From CAYYJR01 sp964472305 (GTDB lineage Bacteria > Armatimonadota > Hebobacteria > CAIYQO01): a stretch of DNA of 64,000 nt. The stretch covers positions 124,001-188,000 of the forward strand of contig CAYYJR010000005.1 in the NCBI GenBank assembly GCA_964472305.1, given 5' to 3'. A model generated the notes under the pieces. That model worked only from the letters and a program-made list of their open reading frames with translations. It ran no database searches and had not been told where the DNA came from. Numbering within the stretch: position 1 is the first letter of the stretch; every line of letters begins with the position of its first letter. A program made the translations under genes and the position numbers. Positions 1 to 8,105 of the stretch are shown piece by piece.

Positions 1-256
1 GGGCAATGGTGAAGCCGCTGTGCGGGAATAGTGCTAACGCCGGGAAGCCGAAGACCGGCGCGCATCAACTGATGGATACGCGCGGGAGCGGCCGCCAAGC
101 GCCGCGAGTAGTTTTCATTCCGTAACACCTTCTCCACCCCTTGCCGCACTCCTGGCAAACGAGTCACAGGAGTCTGCAATCGCTGTCACCAATTGCCTGC
201 TGATACAACGCACTCAACTCCGGGTCCGACTGTCGCCTATTCACTTTGACGTTCAC
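1..256 (-). pseudogene. Possible coding fragment at left edge, apparently frameshifted
   Basis: No recognised family. On the minus strand a GTG at 256, preceded by an AGGATAACAG stretch, opens a short frame whose text includes DPELSALYQQAIGDSD and stops near 166. A second frame, open from about 185 to the window edge, continues plausibly with TRLPGVRQGVEKVLRNEN and NYSRRLAAAPARIHQL. The two frames together read like the N-terminus of one protein broken by a frameshift around 170-186. It lies in the same orientation and about 70 bp downstream of the UDP-sugar dehydrogenase gene, so it could belong to the same surface-polysaccharide operon. The alternative is non-coding sequence between operons. 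Most of the candidate lies outside the window, so confidence is low. Confidence 0.3.
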
Positions 257-326
257 CTGTTATCCTTGATGAATACAGATGCTCGTATCGTAAGTGGTTC
301 ATCGTTGATCAGGATGCCAATCCCTA

Positions 327-1610
327 TCACAAGCTGAAGTATGTGATCGCTGCGGGGAGTTTGTGGCGATCGAGTGCGGATTTGATATCCACCAGCACGC
401 CTGTTGTGGCGAGGCAGGCGAGTAGTTTCTCCTGCGGCGTTTCCCGATACTGTTGATGCGGCACCGCGAGGATGAGAACATCCAGGTCGCGCAGGTCTTC
501 CCAGGCGCATAGGGTAATGCCGTATTCTTCCATTGCTTCGTGGGGGTCGGCCAACGGGTCGTGCACCAGCGGCGTAATGCCGAACTCCGCTAACCCGTGA
601 ATAATATCAGGGACGCGACTGTTTCGCAAATCCGGCACATTTTCCTTGAATGTCAATCCGAGGATGCCGATGCGCGCGGTACGGAGAGGATAGTCGAAGC
701 GCTGCAACAGGAGCTTTACCGTCTTTTCGGCGACGAATGTGCCCATGCTGTCGTTGATGCGACGGCCTGCCAGGATCACCTCCGGCAGGTATCCCAGTTC
801 TTCGGCTTTGGCGGTCAGATAATACGGATCGACACCGATGCAATGCCCCCCCACCAGGCCGGGAGTGAATTTCAGGAAGTTCCACTTGGTGCCGGCGGCC
901 GCCAGCACATCGACGGTGGCGATGCCCATCAGGTCGAAGATTTTCGCCAACTCGTTCATCAGTGCGATGTTGATGTCGCGCTGGGTATTTTCAATCACTT
1001 TCGCCGCTTCAGCGACTCTGATGGAGGCTGCGCGGAAAATGCCGGCGGGCGCCAGCGCGCCATACACTGCCGCCACCCGTTCCAGCGTGGCCGTGTCTTC
1101 GCCGGAAACCACCTTCACGATGGTGGCCAGCGTGTGCTCCTTATCGCCGGGATTGATGCGCTCGGGCGAATAGCCGAGTGTGAAGTCCACCCCGCGGCGC
1201 AATCCGGAAATGCGGGCGATGATGGGGCCGCAGATGTCTTCGGTCACACCGGGATAGACGGTGGATTCGTAGACGACTACCGTGCCGGGACGTATGGCAC
1301 GTCCCACGGTCTCCGAGGCGCGGATCACCGGTAGCAGATCGGGGCGCTTGGTCGCATCGATGGGAGTGGGCACGGCAATAATGATAAAAGAAGCCGTCGC
1401 GAGCACGTCCGGATCGGCGGTGAAGGTAATGGACGAGTCGCGCAGTTCGTCGGCGGTGCATTCGCCGGTGCGGTCGATCCCTTCCCGCAGGGCAGCGATG
1501 CGTTTGGCGTTGATATCGAAGCCGATGGTGCCGGGAAAGTGGCGTGCGGCGGCGAGTGCCACCGGCAAGCCGACATATCCCAGTCCAATGACGGCAATGC
1601 GTTCATTCAT
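327..1610 (-). CDS. Nucleotide sugar dehydrogenase (TviB/WbpA-like UDP-sugar 6-dehydrogenase)
   Basis: Predicted to oxidise a UDP-N-acetylhexosamine at C6 to the uronic acid with two NAD+, giving a precursor for capsule or O-antigen sugars in the cytoplasm. The 427-residue protein has the N-terminal Rossmann motif GLGYVGLP (residues 9-16), the central dimerisation helix region and the catalytic GGHCIGVDPYYL loop with its cysteine, then the C-terminal UDP-binding domain. Text such as IGFDIN and an RI..L..G.D.T pattern fits the TviB/WbpO/WbpA branch better than UDP-glucose dehydrogenase. The ATG is preceded by GGAAGGAGCATTC, the same ribosome-binding sequence as the epimerase gene upstream, so the two probably form an operon. 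Substrate (GlcNAc, GalNAc or ManNAc) cannot be fixed from sequence alone. Confidence 0.92.
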   Translation of the reverse strand: MNERIAVIGLGYVGLPVALAAARHFPGTIGFDINAKRIAALREGIDRTGECTADELRDSSITFTADPDVLATASFIIIAVPTPIDATKRPDLLPVIRASETVGRAIRPGTVVVYESTVYPGVTEDICGPIIARISGLRRGVDFTLGYSPERINPGDKEHTLATIVKVVSGEDTATLERVAAVYGALAPAGIFRAASIRVAEAAKVIENTQRDINIALMNELAKIFDLMGIATVDVLAAAGTKWNFLKFTPGLVGGHCIGVDPYYLTAKAEELGYLPEVILAGRRINDSMGTFVAEKTVKLLLQRFDYPLRTARIGILGLTFKENVPDLRNSRVPDIIHGLAEFGITPLVHDPLADPHEAMEEYGITLCAWEDLRDLDVLILAVPHQQYRETPQEKLLACLATTGVLVDIKSALDRHKLPAAITYFSL

Positions 1611-1682
1611 GAATGCTCCTTCCGCGTGGCGCCGCCGTTCCGGTGGACGCCACTTCGGTGGGATTCCTGTGCATGCGTCTGT

Positions 1683-2630
1683 TCAGCTCACCGAATATGT
1701 TTGACGATACCACTCCGCAGTGCGCCGCAGTCCTTCGTGGAACGAAACGTCAACGGAATAGTTGAGCAACTCGCGTGCCAGCGAAATATCGGCCAGTGAG
1801 TGCTTGACATCACCTTGGCGCTGACGGTCGAAATGGGGGAGTATCTGGGTGCCGAGAATGTCGTTCAGTCCAGCGAGCAGTTCCAACAGAGAGAACGACG
1901 TGCCGCAGGCCACATTGATCACGCGTCCGGCGACCGGCGCAGTCGTTTCAGCGGCGAGAATATTCGCCTTCACCACGTTGGCGACGAAGGTGAAGTCGCG
2001 CGATTGGGAACCGTCGCCGTAAATGGTGGGGCGCTCGCCGCGCAATAACGCCATGATGAACCTGGGAATGACGGCGCTGTACTGGCTGGTGGGATCCTGG
2101 CGCGGCCCGAACACGTTGAAGTAGCGGATGGCCACGGTTTCCAGACCCATGGTGGCGCTGTAGGCAGCGCAAAAATATTCACCTGCCAGCTTAGCCGCCG
2201 CGTAAGGTGAGCGGGGGCGCGGAACCAGCGTCTCGACTTTTTCCGCGACCGGCTGATCGCCATAGGCGGAGGAGGATGCCGCGTAGACCATGCGCCGCAC
2301 TTTTGCGCGCGCGGCCGCGGTAAGCAGTTGCACGGTGCCGATCACGTTATTCACCGTGGTGTTCACCGGATCGGCGACCGAGCGCGGAACGGAGGGGATG
2401 GCGGCCTGGTGCAGGATGTAGTCGATGTCGTTGCACGCCGTGGCGCAGACCGACTCCTCGTGCAAATCACCTTCGATCAATTCAATGTGCGGCAACAGCG
2501 ACTGCAGGTTCTGGCGCTTGCCGGTTGAAAAGTTGTCAACCACGCGTACCGCGTGCCCGAGCGCAACCAGGCGTTCCACGATGTTCGAGCCGATGAATCC
2601 CGCGCCACCGGTGACGAGAAAATTTGCCAC
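1683..2630 (-). CDS. NAD-dependent UDP-sugar 4-epimerase (TviC/WbpP-like, SDR family)
   Basis: An extended short-chain dehydrogenase of 315 residues that probably interconverts UDP-GlcNAc(A) and UDP-GalNAc(A). The N-terminal GGAGFIGSN is the NAD-binding glycine motif. ASSSAYGD and the YAAAK sequence supply the catalytic Ser/Tyr/Lys set, and the C-terminal half has the RYFNVFGPRQDP substrate loop typical of WbpP/TviC epimerases. The start is GTG at 2630, chosen because GGAAGGAGCATTC lies directly in front of it. The 6-dehydrogenase gene follows 72 bp downstream, the same pairing that makes UDP-GalNAc uronic acid in Vi antigen and Pseudomonas O6 pathways. A promoter just upstream suggests it is read separately from the rhamnose genes. 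Confidence 0.9.
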   Translation of the reverse strand: MANFLVTGGAGFIGSNIVERLVALGHAVRVVDNFSTGKRQNLQSLLPHIELIEGDLHEESVCATACNDIDYILHQAAIPSVPRSVADPVNTTVNNVIGTVQLLTAAARAKVRRMVYAASSSAYGDQPVAEKVETLVPRPRSPYAAAKLAGEYFCAAYSATMGLETVAIRYFNVFGPRQDPTSQYSAVIPRFIMALLRGERPTIYGDGSQSRDFTFVANVVKANILAAETTAPVAGRVINVACGTSFSLLELLAGLNDILGTQILPHFDRQRQGDVKHSLADISLARELLNYSVDVSFHEGLRRTAEWYRQTYSVS

Positions 2631-2667
2631 GAATGCTCCTTCCCCAATAGTGACCGCACGTGTGTAT

Positions 2668-2696
2668 AGTATATAAAAAACATGGCGTTAGGGCAA
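2668..2696 (-). promoter_or_regulatory. Predicted sigma70-type promoter of the epimerase/dehydrogenase pair
   Basis: On the minus strand TTGCCC (2696-2691) and TATACT (2673-2668) are separated by 17 bp. They sit between the rfbB stop and the epimerase GTG. The -35 is weak and the -10 is good. A six-T run lies in the spacer. Confidence 0.55.
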
Positions 2697-3779
2697 CCGG
2701 TCATCAGGATACGTGCCGTCAACAGCGGCGATCCAGGACGCCCGCCGGGCATACATACGCTGATAATACTCCTGGTAATCGCCGGAGCGCACGCATGCTA
2801 CCCAGTCCTGATGTGTTTGATACCACGCCACCGTGTCGGCCAGTCCCTGTTCGAATGTCCGGCGCGGCGCCCAGCCCAACTCGCGTGCCGCCTTGCCGGT
2901 ATCCATGGCGTAGCGCCGGTCGTGGCCGGGACGATCGGCGACGAAAGTGATCAGGCGTTCCGGTTTGTTCAGCAACCGCACCAGCGTGCGTACCACATCC
3001 AGGTTGGCGCGTTCGGCATGACCGCCCAGGTTGTAGACTTCGCCGGGATGTCCCTGTACCAGCGCGGCGAGGATGCCGCTGACGTGATCATCCACGTGAA
3101 TCCAATCACGCACGTTCTGCCCGTCTCCGTAGACCGGCAGGGGCCGGTCTTCCAGCGCGTTGGCGATCATCAGCGGAATCAGCTTCTCGGGAAACTGGCA
3201 AGGGCCGTAATTATTGGAACAGCGGGTGACGAGGACGGGGAAGCGATATGTCTCCCAGTAGGCACGCGCCATCAGGTCCGCAGCGGCTTTGCTGGCGGCA
3301 TAGGGGCTGTTGGGCGCCAACGGGCTGGTTTCGGTAAACGCCGGGTCCGACGCGCCGAGCGAGCCGTAGACTTCGTCGGTGGAGACATGGATGAAGTGCT
3401 GCACTCCCCGTCGCCGCGCCGCGCGCAGCAGTACCTCGGTGCCCAGCACATTGGTGCGCAAGAAGGCGGACGGATCTTCGATGCTGCGGTCTACGTGCGA
3501 TTCCGCGGCGAAATGGACCACCGTATCGACCGCGTCGCCGAAGACGGCTTCCGCGCGGTCGAAGGCTGCCGCCGTCACGGCGTCGTCGGTGATGTCGCCG
3601 CGGAAAAACGCGTAGTGCGGCGACGTTTCGACGGCGGTGAGATTTTCCAGATTGCCGGCATAGGTCAGCGCGTCCAGGTTGAGTACCCGGTAATCCGTGG
3701 TCGCGATGACGCGGCGGATGAAGGCGCTGCCGATAAAGCCCGCGCCGCCGGTCACCAGCATGCGGCACGGGTCAGCCAC
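2688..3779 (-). CDS. rfbB: dTDP-glucose 4,6-dehydratase
   Basis: Second enzyme of dTDP-L-rhamnose synthesis, converting dTDP-glucose to dTDP-4-keto-6-deoxyglucose with bound NAD+. TGGAGFIGSAF is the cofactor motif, HVSTDEVYGSL carries the catalytic Asp-Glu pair, and YAASK gives the active-site Tyr and Lys; NNYGPCQFPEKLIPL and VYGDGQNVRDWIHV are family signatures. The start is taken as GTG at 3779 because GGGAGGTGGAGC lies immediately in front; an ATG at 3761 is the alternative, and the longer frame to 3860 would overlap rfbC deeply. It overlaps the rfbC stop by 8 bp, so translation is probably coupled. No rfbA (glucose-1-phosphate thymidylyltransferase) is visible in the window. Confidence 0.95.
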   Translation of the reverse strand: MADPCRMLVTGGAGFIGSAFIRRVIATTDYRVLNLDALTYAGNLENLTAVETSPHYAFFRGDITDDAVTAAAFDRAEAVFGDAVDTVVHFAAESHVDRSIEDPSAFLRTNVLGTEVLLRAARRRGVQHFIHVSTDEVYGSLGASDPAFTETSPLAPNSPYAASKAAADLMARAYWETYRFPVLVTRCSNNYGPCQFPEKLIPLMIANALEDRPLPVYGDGQNVRDWIHVDDHVSGILAALVQGHPGEVYNLGGHAERANLDVVRTLVRLLNKPERLITFVADRPGHDRRYAMDTGKAARELGWAPRRTFEQGLADTVAWYQTHQDWVACVRSGDYQEYYQRMYARRASWIAAVDGTYPDDRLP

Positions 3780-4314
3780 GCTCCACCTCCCACCGTTCGG
3801 CGCCAAAGAAATCCCACGGCAGCCGTCCTTCGTTGGGGTCGTTCGCGTTGAACTGGGCATTCATCGCGTAGAGCAACGTCGCACCTTCCGCACCCGCCTG
3901 GTAGCCGTGGGCGACGCCGGCGGGGATGTGCAGCAATGCCGGGGCTTCGCCGGTAAGCAGATATGGGCACTGCACGCCATGGGAGGGCGAATCGCGGCGC
4001 ACGTCGATCAGCCACACGCGCAGCGCGCCGCCGATCACGCACCACAACTCGTCCTGGATCTCCTTCGGGTGCAGGTGAAAGGCATTGATGCGGCCCGGCA
4101 CCGCGTGGGAGCAGGAGATTTGTCGCACGGCGAAGTCGAACGGCAAGCCATCGATAACGCCGTCGGTGAGGCGCAGAAACTCCATGAAGCTGCCGTCCAG
4201 CGCGCGATGTTTCGCGAGCGGGAGGTGGCGTACTCCGTCAATCTCGGGTTGCGGTCCATACTGCTGAAAGATTAGCGCTTGCAACGCCGCCGCATCGAGA
4301 GCTATACGCATCAT
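3772..4314 (-). CDS. rfbC: dTDP-4-dehydrorhamnose 3,5-epimerase family protein
   Basis: Cupin-fold epimerase of 180 residues acting on dTDP-4-keto-6-deoxyglucose in the rhamnose pathway. Visible signatures are the INAFHLHPKEIQDELWCV strand with its histidines, LRVWLIDVRRDSPSHG (compare the VDVRRDSPTFG of RmlC) and HIPAGVAHGYQA near the C-terminus. The first signature departs from the usual RGLHYQ of RmlC, so this may be a divergent subgroup with a related substrate. It overlaps rfbD by 4 bp and rfbB by 8 bp, consistent with one translationally coupled rfbDCB transcript. Confidence 0.88.
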   Translation of the reverse strand: MMRIALDAAALQALIFQQYGPQPEIDGVRHLPLAKHRALDGSFMEFLRLTDGVIDGLPFDFAVRQISCSHAVPGRINAFHLHPKEIQDELWCVIGGALRVWLIDVRRDSPSHGVQCPYLLTGEAPALLHIPAGVAHGYQAGAEGATLLYAMNAQFNANDPNEGRLPWDFFGAERWEVERG

Positions 4315-5048
4315 TCACCCCATTGTTGCTTGAGTTGTTGCCACCGCGTGGTGTCCAGCGAGGTGTCGTTCGGCAGGATCACGCCGGCGTCGCGCTTACT
4401 GCCTGGCTGCACATCCGGACGCCGTCGTTTCGCCAGATCATACACGGATTTACGCTCCGTCGCAATATGAAGAATTTCGTCGGGAATATTGGCGAGGTGC
4501 CGGATGGCGCGCGCGATCTCCGGGGCGATGATATCGACGTAATCTTGACTGGTATAGACATCGGTGAACGCCACCGGATAGGGCCAGATGTTGGGACGGA
4601 AGCTGGTGCGGATGATGAGATGCCGCGGCGCCAGCCGTGCCAGCGATTCGGCCACCAGCTTGGTCAGCGCGTAGTAATTGCATACCGGGCCGGGAGTATC
4701 GTCTTCCCGATACTGCCCGCGCGTGCCATCGAAGACGTAGTCGGTCGAGATATGCACCAGCGGGATGCCGTGCGCTGTCACCGCGCGCACGATGTTGGCG
4801 GTGCCTTCCACGTTCACTTGCCAGCACCGCCCCCGCTGCTGTTCGGCGCTGGCGACGTCGGTAAAGGCGGCGGCATGCACCAGCAGGTGCGGGCGATGCC
4901 GTGCCAGCGCGTCGGTGATATCCGCCGGGCGCGTAATGTCGAACTCTGGCAGATCGGGCGTAATCAATCCCGGCAGCAGCGCGCGCAACGCGCTGCCCAG
5001 CCGCCCGCCTCCGCCGGTGAGAAGTATGCGGTAATCCTGCTCCATCAT
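4311..5048 (-). CDS. rfbD: dTDP-4-dehydrorhamnose reductase
   Basis: Last step of dTDP-L-rhamnose synthesis, a reduction with NAD(P)H. At 245 residues it is somewhat short for RmlD (about 290). It shows the GGGGRLGSAL cofactor loop, HAAAFTDVASAEQ (the typical HAAAyTnVDkAE motif), STDYVFDG with the catalytic Thr, and an ALTKLVAE helix in which the catalytic Tyr-x-x-x-Lys is present as YALTK. The C-terminal substrate domain is shortened and ends in a DAGVILPNDTSLDT stretch like the RP.nt.L motif. It starts at ATGATG; a promoter lies only about 18 bp upstream, making it the first gene of the rhamnose operon. Confidence 0.9.
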   Translation of the reverse strand: MMEQDYRILLTGGGGRLGSALRALLPGLITPDLPEFDITRPADITDALARHRPHLLVHAAAFTDVASAEQQRGRCWQVNVEGTANIVRAVTAHGIPLVHISTDYVFDGTRGQYREDDTPGPVCNYYALTKLVAESLARLAPRHLIIRTSFRPNIWPYPVAFTDVYTSQDYVDIIAPEIARAIRHLANIPDEILHIATERKSVYDLAKRRRPDVQPGSKRDAGVILPNDTSLDTTRWQQLKQQWGE

Positions 5049-5065
5049 TGTGTTACCTTGCCTCT

Positions 5066-5094
5066 ATAATGCGTCCTGGACCGGCGGCTGTCAA
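5066..5094 (-). promoter_or_regulatory. Predicted promoter of the rfbDCB operon
   Basis: Minus-strand TTGACA (5094-5089), 17-bp spacer, CATTAT (5071-5066). The start site should fall near 5059, giving a leader of about 11 nt before the rfbD ATG. The spacer shares CGCCG and CAGG blocks with the promoter at 7946-7974. Confidence 0.7.
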
Positions 5095-5146
5095 CTCGCG
5101 AATTGATCGATGCCGTCGGTCATCGTATGTCACGCGAAAGGCGAGG

Positions 5147-6119
5147 ATGCCGATGCCAACGGGAATGAGTGGTAAGGCGAGGGACGAAAATACACGCATG
5201 CAACGTTTGCATGATGAATTGACGACATATTATGACGCATATCGCCTGGCGGCACAGGCGGAGTGGCCGGTGGAGAATGTGGCGCGGCGCGCGGAGATAC
5301 TGGCGGCAATGGATGATTATGCCGCGGTGCACCCGGACGCGCATCCGTCGCTGTTGAAAGCGCGGCTGCACGAGGAGATGGCGGAGCGCGGCACAATCCC
5401 AGCGGGGTGGCGCTGGTGGGATTGGGCACGGTGATCGACGCGCTCACCGCGCTGCGCGTCGCGGTATTCGAGGGGCGCTGGCTGACGCTAGACGCGTTGC
5501 GCGACTGCCTGACGCGCAACTGGGAAGGTGATGACGCCTTGCGCGCGCGCCTGCGCCGCCTGCCGCGCTTCGGTCACGGTCATCCCGCGGCGGATGAGCT
5601 GGCGGCACGCTTTGCGCGCGAATTAGCGGCACGCATCAACCGCGTACCCGCCGAACGCGGCGGCGTCTTCCAAAGCAGCTTTTTCGTTTATTACTTCTTT
5701 AGCATCATGGCCAGCCACGTGCGCGCCACCCCTGATGGCCGTCGCGACGGCGAATTGCTCACCCAGGGCATCGCCCCGACCGCGCCACCGCGCCTGCCAG
5801 CCTGACCGACGTCTTTCACTCGCTGTCGACCATCGACTTTCGCGATTTCCCCGGCAACGCTGTACTCGACGCTCAACTCCCTGCCGGCGCCGATATACCC
5901 CCCGCCGTCCTTACTGCCACCATGCGCACCTTCGCCACCCTGGGCGGGCCCACGCTGCAACTCAATGTGGTTTCGCCGGATGAACTGCTGGATGCCCGCC
6001 GCCATCCCGAGCGCCACCGCGACCTGGTGGTGCGCATCAGCGGCCTGTCCGCCCACTTTGTCTGCCTCACTCCGCAGGTACAGGATGAAATCATCACGCG
6101 CGCGCTGCTGATAGTGTGA
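5147..6119 (+). pseudogene. Remnant of a pyruvate formate-lyase-like glycyl radical enzyme (internal deletion plus frameshift)
   Basis: Three frames together spell the ends of a glycyl radical enzyme. The first (to about 5390) gives an N-terminal helix region with MQRLHDELTTYYDAYRLA and a LLKARLHEEMAER segment. The second starts near 5392 with NPSGVALVGLGTVIDAL and runs through FQSSFFVYYFFSIMASHV to DGRRDGELLTQGIAP. The third, after a one-base shift in the C-run at 5774-5777, gives SLTDVFHSLSTIDFRDFPGN and ends with LQLNVVSPDELLDA and LVVRISGLSAHFVCL, the glycyl radical loop with its glycine still present. Several hundred residues including the catalytic cysteine are missing between frames one and two. 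No activase gene is near. An assembly error could mimic this, but two independent lesions favour a decayed gene. Confidence 0.82.
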
Positions 6120-6308
6120 GAAGCAGACGGGAATCGGGAGTAAACAGACGATACCGTGGGTTGAGTTATTTCAGGTCTTTCACTGCCACGAGACACCCTC
6201 ACCCTCCTCCAAATCCTGAACGAGGAAGGTGAAGCAGAAAGTCCTGATATTTGATGCGAGCGTGACGGTACCGAGACACCCATGTCCCGGTGTGTGCGAC
6301 CGTATGAT

Positions 6309-7847
6309 TTACCGACTGCCGCTTTTTTTCCACAGCGTGTTGATCATCTGTACCGTGCGCTCGGCGAGCAGGCTTCCCCCTTCGGGACCGACTTCCGAAC
6401 TGGCGGGAACAGAACCATACCCGCCGCCCGAAACCGAGCGCAGGGAGGGTACGTAGGTGCCGTTGCCGGCCAATTGCACTAAAAACGTCTGCACGGCGCG
6501 GCTGCGTGCCTTGATGTAGATGCCGTAGTCCAGGTAATACTCGAAGGGGTTGCTGGCAAAGGCCAGCTCTCCCAGCCGGATGATGTGTATTTCCGCGGGG
6601 AACAGCGGCTGAGTCTGCTGCAACGTGAAGCGGCTGATTACCTGCTGCTGCCATGTCATCACACAATATGACCGTGAAATGGGGACATACCAGCGCGGCG
6701 CAGTGCGCAATGCGGGTCGGGTGGCCAACTCCGCTTGCTGTGTGGCATACTGTACCTGCAGTTTCGCGATCTCCTTTTGCGATGCCATGACATCCGCGGC
6801 GGTAATAAGGCGGCGTGGCAATTCCACCGTCACAGCCTGATGCGTCAGCGTTGGCGACCACTCGATGGCTTTGGCGAGATACGGCACGATCGTGCCTACC
6901 GCGTCGGCCAATCGTACGGCGATTTCCTGCCGCCAGGTGCGACCCGTCAGCGCCAGCATGCGATCTTCCGCCGCTTTGCCGACCATGGTGCGGGGGGCCT
7001 GGTCGCCCGCGGCACTCAATTGCGGGAGGATATACAGCGTCTCGCCCAGCCGTTTGCGCAATTCCAGCCGGGTCTCATGCCAGTAGTCGGCGCTGATCTG
7101 GAAGATGTTTTCGTCTACCTGCGAGGGAATATCGACGTTCACCACCATGCCCGTCAGCTTGCCGTCGCGGTTATACGTGCACAGCAGGTTCACGCTGTGA
7201 TCCTCGTAGCCTTCGATGTGGCTGAACGTGGGGGTGTTGGTTTTTCCATACATGAAGGCTTCCCCCTCTACGTTGCGCCAGCGACGATTATGTCCGATGA
7301 CGGCATGACTGAGCCCGTAGCTGATGCCACCTGGCGCGCGACTGTGCCACGCCAGGTGTATCGCGTCGGCAATGCGCTCCGCCGCGAAATCGATATAGGC
7401 CTGCGCGCTCATGACTTCGACGTCGACGCCCCACCCGCGGTCGGGTCGAACGTTGGGCGCCTCATGCGTGTGGGTGGCGTTGAGGATGATCTTCATCGGA
7501 TCCAATTGCGGCACCAACGCGCGCGCCCGACGGCGCACCGTGTCGCGCACGGCATCCGAGATGCAGGCTAGATCACAACTGACGAATACCACCTGCTCGC
7601 CTTGCGCGGATTCCAGCGCCAGTGCCGTCGCGGTGATGGGATCTTTCACCCCTTCCGACACCCGCGCGTAGAGCTGGCCGCCGATGAAGACCGGTTGCGG
7701 TGGAGTGATTTCCACCTGCGCCCAGCCAATGGATAATCCCGCTGCGTCGGGTGCGGTCTGTGGCGCGTTCGCGGTTTGCGCCGAAAGCATCTGTTGGCAC
7801 ATCAGCACGCCCAGGCAGAATGCAAGGTAAGCCGATAAACCTGTCAT
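6309..7847 (-). CDS. Secreted neutral/alkaline ceramidase-like protein
   Basis: A 512-residue protein resembling the N-terminal domain of neutral/alkaline non-lysosomal ceramidases, zinc amidohydrolases of the cell surface or periplasm. The signature is ILNATHTHEAPNV, with the metal-binding His-x-His, together with VSCDLACISDAVRDTVR and GHNRRW. The C-terminal immunoglobulin-like domain of full ceramidases seems absent, and the C-terminal third (VQFAGNGTYVP-like text LAGNGTYVPSL) fits the family core. The ATG at 7847 is preferred to a start at 7931 because it opens a signal peptide (MTGLSAYLAFCLGVLM) and has AAAGGT in front. In bacteria this fold also occurs in proteins of unknown substrate, so ceramide hydrolysis is not certain. 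It is transcribed alone from a good promoter. Confidence 0.82.
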   Translation of the reverse strand: MTGLSAYLAFCLGVLMCQQMLSAQTANAPQTAPDAAGLSIGWAQVEITPPQPVFIGGQLYARVSEGVKDPITATALALESAQGEQVVFVSCDLACISDAVRDTVRRRARALVPQLDPMKIILNATHTHEAPNVRPDRGWGVDVEVMSAQAYIDFAAERIADAIHLAWHSRAPGGISYGLSHAVIGHNRRWRNVEGEAFMYGKTNTPTFSHIEGYEDHSVNLLCTYNRDGKLTGMVVNVDIPSQVDENIFQISADYWHETRLELRKRLGETLYILPQLSAAGDQAPRTMVGKAAEDRMLALTGRTWRQEIAVRLADAVGTIVPYLAKAIEWSPTLTHQAVTVELPRRLITAADVMASQKEIAKLQVQYATQQAELATRPALRTAPRWYVPISRSYCVMTWQQQVISRFTLQQTQPLFPAEIHIIRLGELAFASNPFEYYLDYGIYIKARSRAVQTFLVQLAGNGTYVPSLRSVSGGGYGSVPASSEVGPEGGSLLAERTVQMINTLWKKSGSR

Positions 7848-7945
7848 ACCGGTATGACCTTTCTTACGGAATGTGAGGATACGGAGATACACATATTCAA
7901 TCCTCCCCTCCGTCGGTGAGACGTAGATCACATAACCGCATATGT

Positions 7946-7974
7946 ATAATGTCGCCTGTTACGGCGCTTGTCAA
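7946..7974 (-). promoter_or_regulatory. Predicted promoter of the ceramidase-like gene
   Basis: Minus-strand TTGACA (7974-7969), 17-bp spacer, CATTAT (7951-7946), about 92 nt of leader to the ATG at 7847. It has the same hexamers and shared spacer blocks as the rfbD promoter. Confidence 0.65.
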
Positions 7975-8105
7975 ATTGATCAGCGAGTGAACGTGGTAGG
8001 CGATGGAATGGTATCGCTCGCACGGCTCAATGCGTTGTGTACCTTGACGCAGTTCGAGCAGGTGGGTATGCTGTCTCCGGCATCGTTTGTCGTGAGGAGG
8101 CACTG

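Noticed and set aside
2682..3851. A 389-residue open frame on the plus strand
   Set aside because: Antisense shadow of rfbB, which is unmistakable on the minus strand.
5065..5070. TATAAT on the plus strand as a promoter for the glycyl radical remnant
   Set aside because: No -35 at a suitable distance; the box is the complement of the minus-strand rfbD promoter.
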